From Flavobacterium oncorhynchi (GTDB lineage Bacteria > Bacteroidota > Bacteroidia > Flavobacteriales > Flavobacteriaceae): a stretch of DNA of 64,000 nt. Location of the stretch: the NCBI RefSeq assembly GCF_002217355.1, contig NZ_MUHA01000027.1, forward strand, positions 61,109 through 125,108. Direction: 5' to 3'. Of this stretch, positions 51,824-61,392 are shown piece after piece. The number at the start of each line of letters is the position of its first letter. Position 1 is the stretch's first letter. The position numbers and the translations under genes were made by a program. A model generated the notes under the pieces. It ran no database searches and had not been told where the DNA came from. It saw only the letters and a list, made by a program, of their open reading frames with translations.

Positions 51824-52927
51824 ATGACATCAGAAATAATAAATAAATACCTTTCTAACGAAGCTTCAGAGCAAGAAGTTCAGGCACTTTTTGAATGGAT
51901 TGAAGCTTCTGCCGAAAACAAAAAACAATTTATTGCAGCAAAAAAAGCTTGGGTTCTTTCCGGCTTATCAAATGTTACCCTCGCTGATACTGTTTCTGTA
52001 ATTCAAATGAAACCAAAAAACAGACTGAGGCAATACTTAAATTATGCAGCAGTATTTTTAGTTCTTTTAGGATTAGGAACTACATTTTTATTATTAACTA
52101 ATACTTCTAAAACTTCAAAAGAGATTGTTCTAGAACTTGGCGACGGCCGTTTAGAATATTTTTCTGAGAAAAATCAAACTACACTTTTAAATGATAAAGG
52201 AGATTTAGTGGCCAGAAAATTTCCTAACGAAATCATTTATTTTGGTAAAACTTCTGATGAAAAAGTGGTTTACAACACACTTACGATTCCGTACGGAAAA
52301 CAATTCAAACTTAAACTTTCAGATGGTACAATTGTGAATTTAAATGCGGGAAGTACTTTTCGTTATCCACAGCAGTTTGGCATCAACGGCAATAGAAATG
52401 TTTATTTAACTGGTGAAGCTTTTTTTGATGTTGCCAAAGATAAGGAGCATCCATTTATTGTAAACGCCAATCAGGTTGATATTAAGGTTCTTGGTACAAA
52501 ATTTAATATCAGCGCTTATCCAGAAAACCCAACTGTTAACAGTACTTTGATAGAAGGGAGCATTGAAATGTTTGAAACTGCAAATCCTGCAAATGTTGTT
52601 TTACTTAAGCCAAACCAAATGGCTACTTGGCAGCATAATGCAAAAAAAATTACTTTAAAAAATGTTGATCCTGCCTTTTACTCAGCCTGGACAAAAGGAG
52701 AATTAGCGTTTAAAGACACCCCATTTTCTACAATCGCAAAGATTATTCAACGTACGTATGACGTTGAAATTATCAATGAAAATTCTGATTTGGCCAGACA
52801 GAATTTTACTGGTACTATAAAAATCAGCGAATCGAGTGTCGAGAACATTTTAGATCTTCTAAAACGTGACACGCCTTTTAATTATTCAATTGAACAAAAA
52901 ACCATTACCATTACCAATCCTCGATAA
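51824..52927 (+). CDS. FecR-family anti-sigma factor
   Basis: This 367-aa single-pass membrane protein has a short cytoplasmic N-terminus that would bind the sigma factor (with WIEASAENKKQF), a transmembrane helix (about 69-90, YLNYAAVFLVLLGLGTTFLLL), a periplasmic FecR domain (about 140-240, including LPYGK-like TIPYGKQFKLKLSDGTIVNLNAGS) and a C-terminal DUF4974 domain (about 298-365, ending TITNPR). It would hold the adjacent ECF factor inactive until the STN domain of the downstream SusC signals substrate binding. It lies 10 bp upstream of the SusC gene. Confidence 0.95.
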   Translation: MTSEIINKYLSNEASEQEVQALFEWIEASAENKKQFIAAKKAWVLSGLSNVTLADTVSVIQMKPKNRLRQYLNYAAVFLVLLGLGTTFLLLTNTSKTSKEIVLELGDGRLEYFSEKNQTTLLNDKGDLVARKFPNEIIYFGKTSDEKVVYNTLTIPYGKQFKLKLSDGTIVNLNAGSTFRYPQQFGINGNRNVYLTGEAFFDVAKDKEHPFIVNANQVDIKVLGTKFNISAYPENPTVNSTLIEGSIEMFETANPANVVLLKPNQMATWQHNAKKITLKNVDPAFYSAWTKGELAFKDTPFSTIAKIIQRTYDVEIINENSDLARQNFTGTIKISESSVENILDLLKRDTPFNYSIEQKTITITNPR

Positions 52928-52937
52928 ATAAATAAAC

Positions 52938-55900
52938 ATGACATTTACGATACAACCCGTTTTAAGAAAAATTCTATTTTTCTTAGCCATACTTATATCT
53001 GGATTTAAAGGATTTTCTCAAAATAAATTAATAACGTTACATGTAAAAAACAAACCTATAAGCCTAATTATCAAATCGATTGAAGAACAGACTGATTTTA
53101 GAATAATTTATAATGCCAGAAAAATAGATGCTGATCAGCTGGCCGATTTAGATGTCAATAATGCGTCTCTTGAAACCACTTTGAAACTGTTATTGAAGGA
53201 TAAAAATATTTCTTTCTACATTCAGAAAAAACAGGTTTTATTAACGAATGCTGTTCCTGACGTTACTGTAAATACGCAGGAAACAGAAAGATTTATAAGC
53301 GGTACGGTTTATAATGCAAAAGACAAACTGCCGCTTCCGGGTGCAACTATACGCATTAAAGGAACGGGAATGGGAGCTATTACTGACTTTAACGGAAAGT
53401 TTGTTTATCTGTTAAAAGGAAATAATATCAATGATCTTGTTCTTGAAGTTGGCTTTTTGGGTATGGAAACGCAATCGCAAAAAGCGGACAACAAAAAGCA
53501 ATTTGTTTTTCACCTTCAAGAAACTACTGATGAGCTGAATCCGGTTATTATTACCTCATCATACGGTACAACAAAGTTAAAAGAGGAAATCGTGGGAAGT
53601 ATTTCTACGTTGAATGCAAAAGATATTGCGGTTGAACAAGCTTCTGAATCTGTTGATAAAATGATTACAGGACAAATTGCAGGAGTTTTGGTTGAAAATA
53701 CAACAGGAGTTGGAGGTCCAGTAAAAATTAATATCCGCGGACAAGGTACTCTGCCTTCTTTTACAAATGCCAGAACTGGAACTTCTACACAGCCTCTTTT
53801 TATTGTTGATGGTGTTGTTATGAGCGAAGAGTTTGGTTTAGATAGTACTTTTTTTAGTGGAAATGGAGATGCGACAGAAACCTTTTCTAACCCATTAATG
53901 AAGATTGCTCCAGAAAATATAGAAAGCATTTCGGTTTTAAAAGATGCTGCAGCAGTTGGTATTTATGGTGCTGATGGTGCAAATGGTGTAATTTTAATTA
54001 CAACTAAAAAAGGAAAAAAGGGAAAAACACAATTTGGATTCTCAAATCAGCTTGGTATTTCGTCAGCCATTAATCAAATTAAATATTTAAATGGCGAACA
54101 GTATAATGAACTGCGCAATGAGTTTATAAAAAACACTTCACCTGGAAGTGCTTTAACGCCTTATAACGGGGTAAACACAGATTGGTTTAGTTTGCTGAAC
54201 AGAACTGGTGTTTACAATAAATATAACTTTAACGTTTCGGGTTCAACTTCAAAATTTTCATACCGAACTAATGTGAGTTATACCAAAATTGATGAACCTC
54301 AATTGGGTAATGATACGAAACAATTAAATGCAGGAATTAATCTAGGTTTCCACCATAGAAATCTAAATGTAAGCTTAATACTTAATCCAAGTTTTGTACA
54401 GCAGCACGCTCCAAATATCTTTTATTCATTTGCTTACCTTCCTACTCTATCTCCTTATAATGCAGATGGTTCTTACTCTTTTTTAGGTTCAAGCGGTATT
54501 ACCAGAGGAAATCCTCTGGCGGCAATTGAACAAAATAAAAATGAAACTAATACTTACGGACTTTTAAGCAGTTTAAATGTTTCTTATCAGCTTAACAAAG
54601 CGATAAAGTTCTCTACTCTTTTTGGTATTGATTATACGGATAAGGAACAGGATCGCTACTATTCTGCTGAAAATGAAAGCGGACAGTTTTTAAATACTTT
54701 TAAGTTAAATGGTATTGATTATCCTAGATGGGGACGCCGTCTTATAAATCAACGAAATTCTACAAAATGGAACTGGCAGGGACAACTTTTGTTCGAGAAA
54801 CAGCTTACTGAAAGCCATGGCATTGATGGAGTTTTAGGTTTTGAACTTGCTGAGGATAAAACAAACTTTAATTATAAATCAGCTGTAGGTTTTGTGAATC
54901 CAAATCAAGTTAATGCTATTTCAGATGCTGTTATGGATGACAACCCAAATACACCGGAAGATGAATCAAAAAACAATCAAACTTTTGGGAATGATATAAG
55001 CTATAATTCAAGAGTTTCGGCATTTGCTCAGGTAAATTACAACTATAAAAAGCGTTACTACTTTTTAGCTAATTTCCGTCGCGACGAAAGTTCTGTTTTT
55101 GGTGTCGACAGCAATGTTGCTTTCAATGGCGGCGCAGGTGCAAGCTGGATTATTAGTAATGAAAATTTCCTTAATACTAATTCTTGGATTGATTTCTTAA
55201 AATTAAAAACCAGCTACGGTTCAACGGGAAACTCAAGAATTGGTTCTTATAGATCTAAAGGTTTATACACAATTCATCAAAATGGTTATAATGGTCTAGA
55301 CGGAGCAGTTCCTAATACAGCTCCAAATGGGGATTTAAGCTGGGAAAAAAACATAAAATTCAATGGCGGAATCGATTTTAATATTTTTAAACGTCTAGAA
55401 TTTTCTGTTGAATATTATTATAATAATTTGAGCGATTTGATTGCAACACGAGATATTCCAACTGAAACGGGTTATAATTCTCTTCAATTAAATGCGGCAA
55501 CCATGTATAATAAAGGTTTTGAATTTTCAACCCGAATTAAATGGATTAAAAGTGATGCTTTTAAATGGACTACGGCTTTTAATATTTCTACAATAAAAAA
55601 TAAAGTAACAGAATTAAAAGGTTTAGGAAGCGATTATTCTCAAGCCGAAATGGCACTTGCGCAAAAAATAGGTTACAGCACCACCACCATTTGGGGATTA
55701 AACTGGGTTGGCGTTGATCCTGCAACGGGAAGAGATTTGGTACAAAAAGATGGTAAAATCTACGATATTATGACTTATAGATCATTGTATACTATCGCAG
55801 ATTGGGAGCCAATCGGAGACCGCCAGCCGGATGCTTTTGGAGGATTTTACAATAGTTTTTCTTTTTACAGCAATCTTGTTTTGTCATTTAGAGGAGATTT

Positions 55901-56291
55901 TCAAATTGGCGGCGAATTCTTAGCAAAAGATGTTCTTATCGATAAATATTCAAATACATTCAACAGAAACCTTTCTGTTAATGCTAATGATCATTGGAGA
56001 AATCCTGGAGACATTGTTTCGCAGCCGGCAGTTACTTCAACTCCAATCGTGGCAAACCTCAGCAAATATGTTTATGATGCCACTTATATCAGATTGAGCA
56101 ATATTAATTTAAGCTATAATATACCACTTAAAAATACTTTTCTAGATACACTTGCAGTTTTTGCAGATGCAACTAATGTAGCATATTGGTATAAAGAAAA
56201 AAGCCCAAAAGGAATGAACGGAATACGCGAGTTTAATTATACATATCCACAAGCTAGAACAATCTCGCTTGGTGTTAATGCTAAATTTTAA
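52938..56291 (+). CDS. SusC/RagA-family TonB-linked outer membrane protein with STN signalling domain
   Basis: This 1117-aa outer-membrane transporter has a signal peptide (about 1-28), an STN domain (about 30-105, ISLIIKSIEEQTDFRI), a carboxypeptidase-like domain (about 115-205, SGTVYNAKDKLPLPGATI), a plug (VIITSSYGTTKLKEEIVGS, LFIVDGVVM, ISVLKDAAAVGIYGADGANGVILITTKKG) and a barrel ending GVNAKF. The STN domain is the expected contact for the FecR protein upstream, giving substrate-induced expression. The SusD gene begins 4 bases after the stop. Lacking any glycosidase nearby, the transported ligand may not be a glycan. Confidence 0.96.
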   Translation: MTFTIQPVLRKILFFLAILISGFKGFSQNKLITLHVKNKPISLIIKSIEEQTDFRIIYNARKIDADQLADLDVNNASLETTLKLLLKDKNISFYIQKKQVLLTNAVPDVTVNTQETERFISGTVYNAKDKLPLPGATIRIKGTGMGAITDFNGKFVYLLKGNNINDLVLEVGFLGMETQSQKADNKKQFVFHLQETTDELNPVIITSSYGTTKLKEEIVGSISTLNAKDIAVEQASESVDKMITGQIAGVLVENTTGVGGPVKINIRGQGTLPSFTNARTGTSTQPLFIVDGVVMSEEFGLDSTFFSGNGDATETFSNPLMKIAPENIESISVLKDAAAVGIYGADGANGVILITTKKGKKGKTQFGFSNQLGISSAINQIKYLNGEQYNELRNEFIKNTSPGSALTPYNGVNTDWFSLLNRTGVYNKYNFNVSGSTSKFSYRTNVSYTKIDEPQLGNDTKQLNAGINLGFHHRNLNVSLILNPSFVQQHAPNIFYSFAYLPTLSPYNADGSYSFLGSSGITRGNPLAAIEQNKNETNTYGLLSSLNVSYQLNKAIKFSTLFGIDYTDKEQDRYYSAENESGQFLNTFKLNGIDYPRWGRRLINQRNSTKWNWQGQLLFEKQLTESHGIDGVLGFELAEDKTNFNYKSAVGFVNPNQVNAISDAVMDDNPNTPEDESKNNQTFGNDISYNSRVSAFAQVNYNYKKRYYFLANFRRDESSVFGVDSNVAFNGGAGASWIISNENFLNTNSWIDFLKLKTSYGSTGNSRIGSYRSKGLYTIHQNGYNGLDGAVPNTAPNGDLSWEKNIKFNGGIDFNIFKRLEFSVEYYYNNLSDLIATRDIPTETGYNSLQLNAATMYNKGFEFSTRIKWIKSDAFKWTTAFNISTIKNKVTELKGLGSDYSQAEMALAQKIGYSTTTIWGLNWVGVDPATGRDLVQKDGKIYDIMTYRSLYTIADWEPIGDRQPDAFGGFYNSFSFYSNLVLSFRGDFQIGGEFLAKDVLIDKYSNTFNRNLSVNANDHWRNPGDIVSQPAVTSTPIVANLSKYVYDATYIRLSNINLSYNIPLKNTFLDTLAVFADATNVAYWYKEKSPKGMNGIREFNYTYPQARTISLGVNAKF

Positions 56292-56295
56292 GAAA

Positions 56296-57753
56296 ATGAA
56301 ATATTTAAAATATATAACAATTGCTGTCCTCATATTTTCAGTACAAAGCTGCAGTGACTTTTTAGAGCAAGAACCTGGATTACAAACTTCTATAGACGAA
56401 CTTTTACAAAACAAAAAAGGTGTTTTAACTGCTTTAAACGGATTGTATCGTGAAGTAGAAGCAAATACAAGAGGAGAACGTTTTGCTGTTTATGCTGATA
56501 TGCAGGGAGGAAACATAAAATTTACTCCTGCTTCAGCCGGAAGCAGTAAAGGACAAATTACGGCTGCGCCAAATGTTAGAGCCGTATATTCTTTTGAAGA
56601 TTTATCTGAAACCAGCAACTTTAAATTATTTTACGATGAAAGCTATGATATTATAAATCAAGCCAATTTAATTCTAGAATATATTCCGTCTCTGCGTGAT
56701 GCCACTGATGTTGAGAAAAATCAAATAAAAGCCGAAGCCTTGGCAATAAGAGCTTATACACACTTTTTACTTTCCTTAGTTTACAGTCAAAATTATGGTT
56801 ACACTCCAAATGCATCGCATTTAGGAATTGTTTATAATACTGAATCTATTAAATCTGGCTTAAAATATCCGGCAAGAAAAACAACTGCCGAAACTTATTC
56901 TTTAATTATTACCGATTTAAAAACGGCTTTAGACAATTATTCCAACAACGCCGCTTTAGCGGGACCTTCGTATTCATTTTTCAATAAAAACAATACAAAA
57001 GCACTTCTTGCAAGAGTATATCTGTATAAAAAAGACTGGGCAAATGCTTACGAAACTGCAAATGATGTTATTACAAATTCAGGTATAACATTAGTAAACT
57101 CTTCAGATTTAATTGTCCAATGGTCACAGGCAGATATTCCTCTTTCTGAAACATTATTAGAATTTTCGATTCCAAAAGATGCCGAAGGTTCTGTATCATC
57201 ATCAATGTCCTCTTATTTTGGTTATGACGGAGCTAATTATGCCGCATATGTTGCTTCAAATGACTTAATTAATTTATATGAAAACGGCGATTTAAGAAAA
57301 CAACTTTTTGTTACTGCTTCTCTCTCTACTTTAGTAAACGGAGTGCTTACTGGAGTAAATTACAACTTTACTAAAAAATTTCAGGATAATGCCGGATATG
57401 TTGCTTTTAGGTTAAGCGAAATGTATTTAATACGAGCCGAAGCTGCCTTAGAAAACAATAGATCTGATCTTGCATTTGCTGATATTAATACCATTCGAAG
57501 CCGTGCAAATGCCTCACTGCTTACCAATACAACCAATTTAAAAGAAGCACTATTATTAGAAAGAAGAAAAGAATTGTGTTTTGAAGGACAGCTTTTCTTT
57601 GATTTAACCCGTAATCAAAAAGGAATTACAAGAAATGACGGTTGTATTTCAAACAATTGCAGCATAGAATATCCATCGCTAAAATTTGTACTGCCTATTC
57701 CAATCTATAATATTAATCTTAATGAAAACTTACAGCAAAATGAATCGTATTAA
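56296..57753 (+). CDS. RagB/SusD-family nutrient-binding lipoprotein
   Basis: This 485-aa outer-surface lipoprotein starts at ATG 56296 (MKYLKYITIAVLIFSVQSC, lipobox Cys at about residue 19); the in-frame ATG at 56269 would overlap susC and disturb the signal peptide. SusD hallmarks include LEQEPGLQTSIDELL, TPR-like helices with AEALAIRAYTHFLLSLVYSQNYG, and the C-terminal YLIRAEAALENNRSD and LLERRKELCFEGQLFFDLTR. It forms the lid of the SusC transporter and binds the ligand at the cell surface. The next lipoprotein gene begins inside its last 14 bases. Confidence 0.95.
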   Translation: MKYLKYITIAVLIFSVQSCSDFLEQEPGLQTSIDELLQNKKGVLTALNGLYREVEANTRGERFAVYADMQGGNIKFTPASAGSSKGQITAAPNVRAVYSFEDLSETSNFKLFYDESYDIINQANLILEYIPSLRDATDVEKNQIKAEALAIRAYTHFLLSLVYSQNYGYTPNASHLGIVYNTESIKSGLKYPARKTTAETYSLIITDLKTALDNYSNNAALAGPSYSFFNKNNTKALLARVYLYKKDWANAYETANDVITNSGITLVNSSDLIVQWSQADIPLSETLLEFSIPKDAEGSVSSSMSSYFGYDGANYAAYVASNDLINLYENGDLRKQLFVTASLSTLVNGVLTGVNYNFTKKFQDNAGYVAFRLSEMYLIRAEAALENNRSDLAFADINTIRSRANASLLTNTTNLKEALLLERRKELCFEGQLFFDLTRNQKGITRNDGCISNNCSIEYPSLKFVLPIPIYNINLNENLQQNESY

Positions 57754-59206
57754 GATATTCAGCATATTAACTTTCACCGCATTATTTATTTTTTCTTGTT
57801 CTAAAGACGATTACAAGATGGGTTCTGAAATTGACCCGCATTTGAGATTTAACTTTTTTGTAAAAAGCGACAATACTCCTTTAGAATATCCTGCGATTAA
57901 TGGAACTCTTATTCCACAGTCAAACTATGTAAATAAAGCAATAAAGACATTAAAAGTTCCTGTTGCTCTAACAGCCTATTCTTTAAAAAATACCGTTACA
58001 GCCAATTTCAGCTCGACAATAACGGGCGACAGCGAAGGTTTTAGATTAAATCCTGTCAATGAACTTGTTTTTCAGGCAAACAAACTGACGGATACGATTT
58101 CTATTTCGTTTGATAAAAGATGGGCCGCAAACCAAAGTATTACATTGAAACTCGAAACAATATCAGATCCAAGTATTCATATTGGAAACCTGAATACGGA
58201 GGCTAAAAATGATACCTTCAAAATTGATTTGGCTCCAATAACAACCAATTATACATTTCCAATAAGCCGATTTGATATCAAAGGAGAAGCAGGAGAAAAA
58301 TTTGACTTTAATGTTAATTTTCCAAACGGATATTTTCCTTCTGAAATGGAAAATCTTGAAATATTTGAATCCTTAGATGGTTTTAATTATTCATTAACTC
58401 ATGATCCTTTTAAAACAAACAGCAATTCTGTTACCTATCATTTTACCCTTTTAGAGAACATTAAAAACGATGACGTTTATTACGAATCAGCCATTTCATT
58501 GGTAAATGCAGGTGATTATACGGCAACAGGAAACACGATTGTACAAATTGTAAAACCAATCAAATCAAAAAGAGATGTTAATGCAAATCCTGCATCTAAA
58601 TTTTATGATTTATCAAACGCTTTTTACCTTACTTACGGCGAAACTTGGTTTGATAGAAGCGGTGTTTGTGCATGGCAGGCTTACAATGCCTTTACTTTTC
58701 CAATTGTTGTTCCTAAAAGTCATGAAAATGCTGTTTTATACAGCGATAAAGGAACTGCAAATCCAAATGACGATGTTTATCACGATGCTTTCAGAATTGG
58801 TTTTAATGTGGCTTCTGGAACAAATACCACAAATTCATTTAACCTAAAAAGATGGTTTAGCAACGAAAGTACAACTGCGGCAAATTCGCCTGGATTTAAT
58901 ATTTCATCCGCTTTAGAGTTTTTTCCAGCAAACGGAAACAGTAAAACAAATGGAAATGTTTTAGTAATTCCGCAATACATTACCATTACAGGAAGCAATA
59001 AAAACAAACATATAATTGCAATTTCAGGATCAGGAACTTACAAAGAAATAAGTACTGGTTTATTTGAAATTTCTTTCGAATTAAAACTAACAAACGATGC
59101 GCTTTTTGGAGGAACTGTCTCTACACAATATAGAATATACAACAATAGAACATATCCTAAACCAGCAGCTTTAGACATAAACTGTCCTAAAGAAGTTGAT
59201 CTATAA
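57740..59206 (+). CDS. Surface lipoprotein of unknown family in the SusE/F position
   Basis: This 488-aa lipoprotein starts at ATG 57740 (MNRIKIFSILTFTALFIFSC, Cys at about residue 20), overlapping susD by 14 bases in another frame. The mature part is beta-rich. The N-terminal third has the KTLKVPVALTAY and NTVTANFSS style of DUF4843-like proteins that bind ligands beside SusCD, and the C-terminal half contains WFDRSGVCAWQAYNAF and repeated Asn/Thr-rich strands. I did not recognise the full-length family. Its position suggests an accessory surface ligand-binding protein. Confidence 0.75.
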   Translation: MNRIKIFSILTFTALFIFSCSKDDYKMGSEIDPHLRFNFFVKSDNTPLEYPAINGTLIPQSNYVNKAIKTLKVPVALTAYSLKNTVTANFSSTITGDSEGFRLNPVNELVFQANKLTDTISISFDKRWAANQSITLKLETISDPSIHIGNLNTEAKNDTFKIDLAPITTNYTFPISRFDIKGEAGEKFDFNVNFPNGYFPSEMENLEIFESLDGFNYSLTHDPFKTNSNSVTYHFTLLENIKNDDVYYESAISLVNAGDYTATGNTIVQIVKPIKSKRDVNANPASKFYDLSNAFYLTYGETWFDRSGVCAWQAYNAFTFPIVVPKSHENAVLYSDKGTANPNDDVYHDAFRIGFNVASGTNTTNSFNLKRWFSNESTTAANSPGFNISSALEFFPANGNSKTNGNVLVIPQYITITGSNKNKHIIAISGSGTYKEISTGLFEISFELKLTNDALFGGTVSTQYRIYNNRTYPKPAALDINCPKEVDL

Positions 59207-59216
59207 TTTTTGATTG

Positions 59217-59255
59217 ACAGCTTTAGGTTTGCAGATCAAACAAATCTAAAGCTGT
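59217..59255 (+). other. Intercistronic stem-loop
   Basis: ACAGCTTTAG (59217-59226) pairs with CTAAAGCTGT (59246-59255), with partial TTTG/CAAA pairing inside. A run of As, not Ts, follows, so it is a poor terminator on the plus strand. It may tune expression of the cytochrome peroxidase gene relative to susCD. Confidence 0.5.
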
Positions 59256-59300
59256 TAAAAAAATACATTCAAAAAAAGAACAAAAACACAAAAAACAAAA

Positions 59301-60443
59301 TTGAAAAAGCTAATCTTCCCTATTCTCTTTTTGGTAAGTTTAACGGCTTACAAAAGCATTGAGCAGCCAAATTACATTGATATTCAGGAATTACGAAAAA
59401 TCTACTCTAGCGGGGATTTGTCTAAATGGCCTGCGGCAGAATTACATGAAAGCATCGATAAGTCGAAATTTCAAGATATTGGCGTTTTACCTGCCGTTCC
59501 TTATCCTGATTATAATCCATATTCTAAAGAAAAAGAAAGTTTAGGCAAAATATTGTTTTTTGATCCGAGGTTATCTCGAAGCGGACAAATTGCCTGTGCC
59601 TCCTGCCATAATCCAGAATTAGGATGGACTGATAATTTAACGCGTTCTTTTGGTCACGACCGCCAAACAGGAAAACGTAATTCGATGACCATTTTAAACT
59701 CGGCATACGCCACTTCCTTATTTTGGGATGGACGTGCAAAGAGTTTAGAAGATCAGGCACAATTTCCTATTGGAGATCCTTTAGAAATGAATGAGAAACT
59801 AACAATTGCCGTTGATAAAATTGCCAAAATCAAAGGTTATAAACCGCTTTTTGAAGCTGCATTTGGAGATAAAAAAGTTTCTTTAGAACGCATCCAATAT
59901 GCGATTACTACATTTGAAAGATCAATTAATAGTCCGAAAAGTAAATTTGATCAATTTGTAAGTGGAAAATCAGACATTTACACCGATCAGCAAGTAAAAG
60001 GAATGCATTTATTTCGAACCAAAGCACAATGTATAAACTGCCACAATACACCTTATTTTAGTGACAATGAATTTCATAATGACGGACAGACTTTGTTTGG
60101 AACAAAAAATGAGGATTTTGGACGTTATAATGTTACTAAAGATGTAAAAGATATTGGCAAATTTAGAACGCCAACACTTCGTGAAGTAGTAAATACGAAA
60201 CCATGGATGCATCACGGACATTTTCCAACTTTGCTTGATGTTGTTGAGCTTTATAATTTAGGAAACCCCTCTCCTGTTCAAAAAAAATATTTGGGAACAG
60301 CACGAGATTCTTTGATTCCGAAAGTTGATCCTGCGCTTAAAAAATTGAATTTGAACAAAGAAGAAATAAGCGATTTATTAGCTTTTATAGAAACTCTAAG
60401 TACACCAACAAGAAGAATTATGACACCTGAAATGCCAAAATAG
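59301..60443 (+). CDS. Di-haem cytochrome c peroxidase (CcpA/MauG family)
   Basis: This is a 380-aa exported di-haem enzyme with haem c sites C99-A-S-C102-H103 and C244-I-N-C247-H248. The segment ending GRRHD-like DRQTGKRNSMTILNSAY and TPTLREVVNTKPWMHHGHFPTLLDVVELYN fits bacterial cytochrome c peroxidases that reduce hydrogen peroxide, or MauG-like oxidases. The start is TTG 59301, which begins the signal peptide MKKLIFPILFLVSL; no suitable in-frame ATG lies nearby. It is the last gene of the ECF/FecR/SusCD stretch, 94 bp after the lipoprotein, and is followed by a terminator. A peroxidase in a SusCD operon is unusual and may act on the imported ligand or on iron-related oxidative stress. Confidence 0.92.
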   Translation: MKKLIFPILFLVSLTAYKSIEQPNYIDIQELRKIYSSGDLSKWPAAELHESIDKSKFQDIGVLPAVPYPDYNPYSKEKESLGKILFFDPRLSRSGQIACASCHNPELGWTDNLTRSFGHDRQTGKRNSMTILNSAYATSLFWDGRAKSLEDQAQFPIGDPLEMNEKLTIAVDKIAKIKGYKPLFEAAFGDKKVSLERIQYAITTFERSINSPKSKFDQFVSGKSDIYTDQQVKGMHLFRTKAQCINCHNTPYFSDNEFHNDGQTLFGTKNEDFGRYNVTKDVKDIGKFRTPTLREVVNTKPWMHHGHFPTLLDVVELYNLGNPSPVQKKYLGTARDSLIPKVDPALKKLNLNKEEISDLLAFIETLSTPTRRIMTPEMPK

Positions 60444-60465
60444 ATCAGTTAAAAACAATAATCTT

Positions 60466-60496
60466 AAAGCCTGTTTTCTAAATGAAAACAGGCTTT
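60466..60496 (+). terminator. Rho-independent terminator of the SusCD-peroxidase operon
   Basis: A 13-bp perfect stem (AAAGCCTGTTTTC / GAAAACAGGCTTT) with a TAAAT loop, followed by ACTTTTAT, lies 22 bases after the peroxidase stop. Confidence 0.88.
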
Positions 60497-60584
60497 ACTT
60501 TTATACAAAATCTAAACTGTACTTTTCCTTTTTCTGATAACAATTTGCTATTCTCACATTGAAGTATAAAATGACACGGCAGCT

Positions 60585-60612
60585 AAAATGATATTGTCAT
60601 TTTTTAAATTTG
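60585..60612 (+). promoter_or_regulatory. AAAATGA palindrome followed by a -7 box upstream of the VOC gene
   Basis: AAAATGA-TATTG-TCATTTT (60585-60603) is a perfect 7-bp-arm palindrome ending two bases before TAAATTTG (60605-60612), which fits TAnnTTTG. The ATG is 44 bases further on. The arrangement resembles an operator just upstream of a -7 element; the binding protein is unknown. Confidence 0.45.
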
Positions 60613-60656
60613 TTTGTAACAAAAAGAAACTCTCCTTTTTATAAAAAATATCACTT

Positions 60657-61307
60657 ATGAAACTTGAACACATTCAACTCCAGACTGCAGATATTAAACA
60701 GACTGTACTATTTTATCAAGATATTCTTGGTTTACCGATTATAGAAAACAACTCCGAATTTGTTACCATCAAAGCAGGAAACTCAATTTTAAAATTTGTT
60801 GAAAACAGCGATTTCAACTCAATATATCATTTTGCCTTCAATATTCCTGAGAACAAACTTGATGAAGCTATTGAATGGTGTAAAAGTAAAGTCGATTTAA
60901 TTGTAATTGAAGATCAAAATGTCATTACCAATTTTGAAAACTGGAATGCCCACGCGGTTTATTTTTATGATAATAATGGAAATTTATTAGAGTTTATTGC
61001 CAGACATGATCTCGATAATTATCAAACGGAAGAATTCAGTTCTAAATCTATTTTAAATATCAGTGAAATTGGAATCGTAAATGAAAATCCTTTAGAATTA
61101 GGAAATCAATTAATCACAAAACACGGCTTAAACTTCTTTACTAAAAATACAAACAGCGAAGCTTTTGCTGCACTTGGCGATGACGAAGGTTTATTGATTA
61201 TGGTAAGACCTAATCGAAATTGGTATCCTACCCAAACGCCTTCTGAAAGTAATAAAACAGATATTAGACTTGAAAATAATGGGCAGATTATTGATTTAAA
61301 ATTTTAA
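60657..61307 (+). CDS. VOC-superfamily (glyoxalase/bleomycin-resistance-type) protein
   Basis: This 216-aa cytoplasmic protein has an N-terminal VOC module (MKLEHIQLQTADIKQTVLFYQDILGL) with the second beta-alpha-beta-beta-beta half including HAVYFYDNNGNLLEFIAR. Candidate metal ligands are His5, His in FENWNAHAVYF and Glu in LLEFIA. The C-terminal third (about 135-216) looks like a second, degenerate VOC half. The substrate cannot be predicted. It is 85 bp upstream of a tautomerase-family gene and may share its promoter. Confidence 0.85.
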   Translation: MKLEHIQLQTADIKQTVLFYQDILGLPIIENNSEFVTIKAGNSILKFVENSDFNSIYHFAFNIPENKLDEAIEWCKSKVDLIVIEDQNVITNFENWNAHAVYFYDNNGNLLEFIARHDLDNYQTEEFSSKSILNISEIGIVNENPLELGNQLITKHGLNFFTKNTNSEAFAALGDDEGLLIMVRPNRNWYPTQTPSESNKTDIRLENNGQIIDLKF

Positions 61308-61392
61308 CCAACTTCAAATTTCAAATCATATTTATTTCCTTATTTTTATAAAAAGTTGACACTATTATACCAATAACATAAAAATATCTAAA

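Noticed and set aside
53516..53929. 137-codon open frame on the minus strand inside the susC gene
   Set aside because: It is antisense to a strongly supported plug-domain coding region, with composition typical of a shadow frame.
59217..59255. Stem-loop considered as a terminator before the cytochrome peroxidase gene
   Set aside because: It is followed by As rather than Ts on the plus strand, and the gene order suggests the operon continues; it is kept only as a stem-loop.
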